Assembly (NCBI GenBank): GCA_035651595.1
Contig: DASRFJ010000325.1
Span: 1 to 22,334, forward strand
DNA from: JAFARZ01 sp035651595
GTDB lineage: Bacteria > Actinomycetota > Actinomycetes > Streptosporangiales > Streptosporangiaceae
DNA: 22,334 bases
Direction: 5' to 3'
Shown here: positions 17,293 through 22,334 of the stretch, in pieces
Layout: the number at the start of each line of letters is the position of its first letter
How positions within the stretch are numbered: position 1 is the stretch's first letter
Program-made: the position numbers and the translations under genes
The notes under the pieces: generated by a model
Seen by the model: only the letters and a program-made list of their open reading frames with translations
The model's database searches: none
What the model was told of the DNA's origin: nothing

Positions 17293-17387
17293 CCAGCGCG
17301 GTCCCCGCGCCACGCACAGCGCGATCCCCGCACCGCGCACCAGCGCGGTCCCCGCGCCACGCATTAGCGCGGTCCCCACACCCGACA
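17293..17387. repeat. 24-bp tandem repeat, four copies
   Basis: Units at 17293-17316, 17317-17339 (one base shorter), 17340-17363 and 17364-17387 share the core AGCGCGGTCCCCGCGCC. The first and third are identical and the last is the most diverged. It runs into CCGGATATGGGCG (17391-17403). The odd-length second unit shifts frame, so a coding repeat is unlikely. Confidence 0.7.
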
Positions 17388-17424
17388 TTTCCGGATATGG
17401 GCGCGCGGCTCGTAACACTATGCG

Positions 17425-17499
17425 TGTCTTCTTACCCGTTCGTCGGCACTCGCGGGGTGATGTGACCTGTTTTGTCCCCTCCGTTCGGGTAAGAAGACA
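17425..17499. promoter_or_regulatory. 14-bp perfect inverted repeat with 47-bp spacing
   Basis: TGTCTTCTTACCCG (17425-17438) and CGGGTAAGAAGACA (17486-17499) are perfect complements. A partial third copy, CTTACC, follows at 17508-17513. This is about 220 bp before the next gene and stands out from GC-rich surroundings. Two operator half-sites looped by one regulator, or the ends of another small mobile element, are both possible. Confidence 0.45.
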
Positions 17500-17683
17500 G
17501 GTGTAGCCTTACCGACGGGCTAGCCGAGGTGCATCGACAAGAGTCCGGGGCGCCGACCAGCCGCCCGGGCCTGCGGCCCGCCAAACCGGCCGCGCGGGCC
17601 CACCGCTCGGCCGAACCGAGGCAGGAGCGTTGTGCGACCGGTACGGTGCGCGACGGGGCGGTGCCGGATGAGGCGCAGGCCGT

Positions 17684-17689
17684 TAGACT
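17684..17689 (+). promoter_or_regulatory. Candidate -10 box upstream of the kinase locus
   Basis: TAGACT fits the actinobacterial TAnnnT -10 pattern and would start a transcript about 24 bases before ATG 17720, leaving room for the GGAG ribosome site at 17710-17713. The -35 region is not recognisable. Confidence 0.35.
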
Positions 17690-17719
17690 CACGGGCATCG
17701 GAGAGTTACGGAGTGGCTG

Positions 17720-18130
17720 ATGACTGAGCATGACGACGCGCTTTCGCTGGACATGGTTACCGCCGCCCTTCGGGCGGATAGTACCGACGTGGCGATATAC
17801 GCGCGGGTGCTCACTCAGTCACTGGGTGAGGCGCTGCCGCCGGACTGCGTCACGGTGGACCGCAAGCAGTCGATGTCCGACCGGATGCGCGGCAGGCCCG
17901 GCGAAATCACCAAGGTCGCGGTGCAACTTGGCGACCAGCAGATGACGCTGAGCGTCACGAACGGCAGGCCGGTCGCGGAGATCTGCCGCGCGGTGCGCGG
18001 CGTGGTGCTGTCCCGGCAGAGCGTGCCGCTGGGGGAGTGGACGCAGGCGCTGGCCAGCGCTCTTGTCGCGCACGCCGAGCGTAACGCGGAGGCCGCCCAG
18101 GCGCTGCGCAAGCTCGTCGCGGGCACCTGA
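17720..18130 (+). CDS. Hypothetical protein, kinase-linked
   Basis: I do not recognise this 136-aa protein. It is soluble, with no signal peptide or membrane segment. It appears to be alpha/beta: a helical N-terminus (LSLDMVTAALRADST and IYARVLTQSLGEAL), strand-like segments VTVDRKQS, ITKVAVQLG and QMTLSVTNG, then C-terminal helices (PLGEWTQALASALVAHAERN). ATG 17720 is well placed behind GGAG with 6-base spacing. Codon use and GC look like the neighbours. It lies 108 bp before the Ser/Thr kinase gene on the same strand, with a small hairpin in between. Co-transcription with the kinase is likely, and it could be a substrate or adaptor, but this is inference. Confidence 0.75.
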   Translation: MTEHDDALSLDMVTAALRADSTDVAIYARVLTQSLGEALPPDCVTVDRKQSMSDRMRGRPGEITKVAVQLGDQQMTLSVTNGRPVAEICRAVRGVVLSRQSVPLGEWTQALASALVAHAERNAEAAQALRKLVAGT

Positions 18131-18176
18131 AGGCGTCGGTAAGCACCCGTAGACACACCTGAAACGCCCGTTGGTT

Positions 18177-18201
18177 GCCAATCGGTAACCTCAGGATTGG
18201 C
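18177..18201. terminator. Small hairpin between the hypothetical gene and the kinase gene
   Basis: GCCAATC (18177-18183) and GATTGGC (18195-18201) pair perfectly around an 11-base loop. The stem is short and lacks a U-tract, so it is a weak terminator or attenuator candidate only. Confidence 0.25.
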
Positions 18202-18238
18202 CCCAGAATCTCCAGTCGTCCGTACTCTTGAAGGCAGT

Positions 18239-19978
18239 ATGCCTGCGACGGAACGACTGCCCGCCACCCTGGGCCCGTACCGCCTCCAGGACCGGCTCGG
18301 TGAGGGCGGCATGGGGGTAGTTCATCTCGCGTGCGCGCCAGACGGCGGTCTGGTCGCCCTCAAGGTGCTCCGTCCCTGGGTGGCCGAGGACGTCAACGCA
18401 CGTCGGCGGCTGATCCGCGAGGTCGACACGATGCGCCGGGTGCGCAGCCCGTATGTCGCCGAAGTGCTGGACGCGGACGTGAACGGCGAGTACCCGTACA
18501 TCGTTACCCGGTTCGTGTCCGGGCCGACGCTGGACGACCTGGTCCGCAAGCAGGGCCCGCTGTCCGATGCCGGAGTGCAGCGCCTGGCCATCGGCCTGGC
18601 CGAAGCGCTGAAGGCAATCCATGCCGCCGGCGTGGTGCACCGCGACCTCAAGCCGGGCAACGTCATGCTCAGCGACAGCCGGCCGGTGGTCATCGACTTC
18701 GGCATCGCGCAGGCTCCCGAATCCACCCGGCTCACCCAGACCGGCATGGTCATGGGCACGCCCGGCTACCTCGCACCGGAGGTGATCGAGGGCAAGCCGA
18801 GCACGCCGGCGTCGGACGTGCACGCCTGGGGCGCGACGGTGGCATACGCCGCGACGGGCCGCCAGCCGTTCGGCAGCGGCTCGTTCGAGACGATCTTCTT
18901 CCGGGTCATCGCCGGCCGGGCCGACCTGGCGGGCGTCCCGGCCACGCTGGTGCCGGTGATCGCCGCGGCGCTGGACCGCGATCCAGCCCGCCGGCCGTCC
19001 GCCGCCTGGCTGAGCGACGCCGCCGCGGACCCGGCATCCGCGTCCGTGGCCGCGAGAATCCACGCCACAAGCAACGGGAACGGCGCGGACCCCCGCACGC
19101 TGACCGCCCTCGACCCGCTGGATCGCCGGCAGTCGTACCCGGCCAGCCCGGGCGCCTCGCCGTTGAAGCAGGCCTCGTTCACACCCGCACCCGCGCCACT
19201 GAACAACGTCCCGCTGCTCCCGCCCGGCCCGATCGGCCGGGCAGGCATCCCCGCAGATCCCCCGTCAGGCCGCCCAGACCGCGCAGGCCGCCCAGACCGA
19301 GCAAACCCAAGCGCCGCAACAGGACGAGACGCCCCGGCGAACATCCACTCGCTGCTCGGCCTGGCGTTCACGATCGCCGCGGCCGCGCTGACCGTGGTCC
19401 TGCCGGTGGCCGGCCTGCTCGTCTCGCTGGCGGTCATCACCGTGCTGCGCGCCGCGGACATCGCCCAGAACCAGGTGAGCAACCGGCGCGAGGTCCGCGG
19501 GCCGCGGCCGAGCGACGTGCTGCTCGTCACGTTGCTGACCCCGCTCAGCGTGTTCCGGGCGCTGCTCACCACCGTGCTGCTCGCCCCGTTCGCGCTGCTG
19601 TGCGGCACGGCGGCGTGGGCCGTCACGATGATCATGGCTCAGCACGTGAACGACGCGCGCGCCCCCGCGTTCGCCGCCGCCGCGATCGTGGTCTGCTACG
19701 GCGTCGGTCCCGGCTCGCGCCGGCCGCGGCGTCAGCTCAGGCGGATGATGGGACCGCTGGCGCGGACCCGGTCGATGGCAACGATCGCCGCGCTGGCCAT
19801 CTGGGCGGTGGCGGCGGCCGCCGTCTCGTTCGCGCTGTCCCAGCCCCCGTACTTCTGGCCGGTCATCGCGCCGGTACTGCCGCACACCGCGGTCGTCCCG
19901 CACCTGCCGATGCTGCCGTCACTGCATTCGCTGGTCACTTCGGCGGCGAACTGGCTGACCGGGCACGCCCGCCTCTGA
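18239..19978 (+). CDS. Membrane-anchored Ser/Thr protein kinase
   Basis: This 579-aa protein is a Hanks-type kinase phosphorylating Ser/Thr. The N-terminal domain holds the glycine loop GEGGMGVV (21-28), Lys42 (VALKVL), HRDLKPGN with catalytic Asp136, DFG Asp153 and YLAPE, so it should be active. Residues ~270-365 are a Pro/Ala-rich linker with many basic residues. The C-terminal part (~367-545) is hydrophobic with about five or six membrane segments and a short tail, rather than the single helix plus PASTA domains of PknB. ATG 18239 is chosen: AAGG is 4 bases upstream and the kinase domain starts soon after; a TTG at 18197 would add 14 residues. Its last 60 bp overlap the convergent FHA gene. 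Confidence 0.92.
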   Translation: MPATERLPATLGPYRLQDRLGEGGMGVVHLACAPDGGLVALKVLRPWVAEDVNARRRLIREVDTMRRVRSPYVAEVLDADVNGEYPYIVTRFVSGPTLDDLVRKQGPLSDAGVQRLAIGLAEALKAIHAAGVVHRDLKPGNVMLSDSRPVVIDFGIAQAPESTRLTQTGMVMGTPGYLAPEVIEGKPSTPASDVHAWGATVAYAATGRQPFGSGSFETIFFRVIAGRADLAGVPATLVPVIAAALDRDPARRPSAAWLSDAAADPASASVAARIHATSNGNGADPRTLTALDPLDRRQSYPASPGASPLKQASFTPAPAPLNNVPLLPPGPIGRAGIPADPPSGRPDRAGRPDRANPSAATGRDAPANIHSLLGLAFTIAAAALTVVLPVAGLLVSLAVITVLRAADIAQNQVSNRREVRGPRPSDVLLVTLLTPLSVFRALLTTVLLAPFALLCGTAAWAVTMIMAQHVNDARAPAFAAAAIVVCYGVGPGSRRPRRQLRRMMGPLARTRSMATIAALAIWAVAAAAVSFALSQPPYFWPVIAPVLPHTAVVPHLPMLPSLHSLVTSAANWLTGHARL

Positions 19979-20569
19979 GCCGAAGTCGGCCAGCGGCAGG
20001 GGCCGGACCAGCCCCAGCGCCACGACCTCGTTCGCCAGCCGGGTACGCCGGTTCGCCCCCTCCGGAATGCGGAACTTCTGGTACAGCCGGAGCAGGTGCT
20101 GCTTCACCGCCGCCTCGGTGACCACCAGGTCGGTGGCGATCTCGGTGGCGGTGGCGGGCGTGGCGAACGCCTCATCGGACAGCGCGGGCCGGCACAGCGA
20201 GGTCAGCACATCCAGCTCGCGCCTGGTCAGCTCCGGCACCGCGGAGCGGCGCATCTCGGCCTCGACGCCGATGTCCTCGGCGGGCAGCCCGCCGATGCGG
20301 CACCGCGCAGCGCCGAAGCTCAGTACATCTCCCTCGTCGAGCACCCGGCGGGCGACGGGCCGTCCGTTCACCCGTGTCCCGTTACGTGATAAACCGAGGT
20401 CGACCACGTAGACATAGGGCCCGCGCCGGACCAGTTCGGCGTGCAGCCGGGACACGCTGGGGTCGTCCAGGCGGATGTCGACGCCGTTCCCGCGGCCTAC
20501 CGTCGTCACCTCGCCGGCAAGCGATATGACGTCGCCGCTGTCCTCGATCCGGAGGAACGGTATATCCAC
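19919..20569 (-). CDS. FHA domain protein with C-terminal HTH-like domain
   Basis: The 216-aa protein begins with an FHA domain (about 1-93) that binds phosphothreonine peptides: Gly25-Arg26 in VGRGNGVDI, SRLH (40-43) and NG (63-64). Residues ~112-190 resemble a LuxR/response-regulator helix-turn-helix (LTRRELDVLTSL, then ATEIATDLVVTEAAVKQHLLRLYQKF). The last ~25 residues are basic and low in structure. GTG 20569 has an excellent GGGAGGG site 6 bases upstream. It is convergent with, and overlaps by 60 bp, the Ser/Thr kinase gene, so phosphorylation-dependent DNA binding controlled by that kinase is a fair inference. It is related in concept to EmbR, which has the opposite domain order. Confidence 0.88.
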   Translation of the reverse strand: MDIPFLRIEDSGDVISLAGEVTTVGRGNGVDIRLDDPSVSRLHAELVRRGPYVYVVDLGLSRNGTRVNGRPVARRVLDEGDVLSFGAARCRIGGLPAEDIGVEAEMRRSAVPELTRRELDVLTSLCRPALSDEAFATPATATEIATDLVVTEAAVKQHLLRLYQKFRIPEGANRRTRLANEVVALGLVRPLPLADFGSEAGVPGQPVRRRSDQRMQ

Positions 20570-20669
20570 GGCGGACCCTCCCGTCTATCGGAGCCGTAAG
20601 TATTGTCTCACCTTCTGGTTACCCCCACAGCTCGCGCAGGTAAACTGCCCGAGGATCATCAGGAGGGTC

Positions 20670-20990
20670 GTGCAGCAGAATCCGGAACGGCCGGCGCGGC
20701 ATCGTACCGGCGCCAGTCGAGAACCGCGAGGCGGCGCCCTCAGCGTACTCCCGTACCTGCTCGTGCTGGCCGGAGTCGGCGCCGGGGTATTCGTCGCGTT
20801 CCAGGGCGGGCGCGACACCGCGAAGGGAGCCGGAATCGCCGGCACCACGTTGCTGGTCGCCGGGCTGCTCCGGCTGGCGCTGCCACCGCGCTACGCCGGC
20901 CAGCTGGCATCCCGCGGCAAGGCGGTCGACGTGCTCGCGTTTATGCTGCTCGGGGGCGGCGTCCTGGGCCTCGCCATATGGCTGCCCTGA
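20670..20990 (+). CDS. DUF3017 small membrane protein
   Basis: The 106-aa product has a charged N-terminus and three hydrophobic segments: SVLPYLLVLAGVGAGVFVAF, GAGIAGTTLLVAGLLRLALP and VDVLAFMLLGGGVLGLAIWLP. The RLALPPRYAGQLASRGKAVDV stretch marks it as DUF3017, a family with no known function; in Streptomyces it sits near folD and mdh. GTG 20670 lies behind AGGAGGG, though the spacing is short (about 3 bases), so the start is less certain than the frame, which stays open upstream to 20475. It is divergent from the FHA gene with 100 bp between, and 98 bp before icd. Confidence 0.82.
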   Translation: MQQNPERPARHRTGASREPRGGALSVLPYLLVLAGVGAGVFVAFQGGRDTAKGAGIAGTTLLVAGLLRLALPPRYAGQLASRGKAVDVLAFMLLGGGVLGLAIWLP

Positions 20991-20995
20991 AGCCC

Positions 20996-21042
20996 GCAAC
21001 AGCACCAACAGCACCAACAGCACGCAACAGCGCGCAACAGCC
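20996..21042. repeat. Short CAACAG-type microsatellite
   Basis: CAACAG recurs five times at 9- or 10-base steps (CAACAGCAC three times, then two GCAACAGC variants). It fills the spacer between the DUF3017 gene and icd. It is followed by CTTGATGTCAAG (21052-21063), a short 5-bp-arm palindrome 25 bp before the icd start, which could be an operator. Confidence 0.55.
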
Positions 21043-21088
21043 ATCGGGTATCTTGATGTCAAGCAAAAGCAAACAAGACGGAGCTGTC

Positions 21089-22334
<1,246 letters not shown>

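Noticed and set aside
17293..17387. Possible CRISPR array
   Set aside because: The repeat units are contiguous with no unique spacers, and no cas gene is present.
17273..17506. 77-codon frame with an 8-residue repeat over the 24-bp tandem array
   Set aside because: The 23-bp second unit breaks the frame of the repeat, there is no start signal, and the frame runs through the 14-bp inverted repeat.

Overview
The window is high-GC DNA with many GTG starts, short intergenic gaps and frequent 4-bp GTGA start/stop overlaps, as is typical of Actinomycetota. The gene content agrees: a NucS-type mismatch endonuclease, the complete GlgE (maltosyl-1-phosphate) glucan pathway, a DUF3017 membrane protein and a monomeric NADP-dependent isocitrate dehydrogenase. 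I cannot name the genus. Long C-rich spacer arrays and small inverted-repeat elements suggest a large, repeat-tolerant actinobacterial genome.

Layout. (1) 1-342: C-rich repeat tail and an operator-like region. (2) 343-3126: operon of a DeoR-type regulator, a MosC/YbjJ-like MFS transporter and an NAD-dependent epimerase-like protein, all overlapping. (3) 3127-3577: non-coding island with a 340-bp MITE-like element, a hairpin and a G-rich tract. (4) 3578-4234 (-): nucS, divergent from a three-gene + strand group (small zinc-ribbon-like protein, alpha/beta hydrolase, SDR oxidoreductase; 4272-6072). (5) 6079-13429 (-): glgE-treS-mak-glgB; divergent from glgP-echA (13500-16858, +). (6) 16859-17719: 860 bp of non-coding DNA with a C-rich array, a 53-bp perfect hairpin whose ends match the 340-bp element, a 24-bp tandem repeat and a 14-bp inverted repeat. 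(7) 17720-20569: conserved hypothetical protein, membrane Ser/Thr kinase and a convergent, overlapping FHA-HTH protein. (8) 20670-22334: DUF3017 protein and the start of icd, which is cut by the window edge.

How the genes work together. TreS turns trehalose into maltose, maltokinase makes maltose-1-phosphate, GlgE adds maltosyl units to an alpha-1,4-glucan, GlgB branches it and GlgP degrades it, so glucan making and breaking are read from one divergent control region. The kinase and the FHA-HTH protein could form a phosphorylation-to-transcription pair. This is inferred from domains and position only.

The least ordinary material is non-coding: two elements of one inverted-repeat family (3129-3468 and 17115-17167) with covarying termini and nested hairpins, and C-rich arrays that follow gene ends and lead into a short CCSGATAT-type motif. 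The protein-coding genes are mostly recognisable actinobacterial families.
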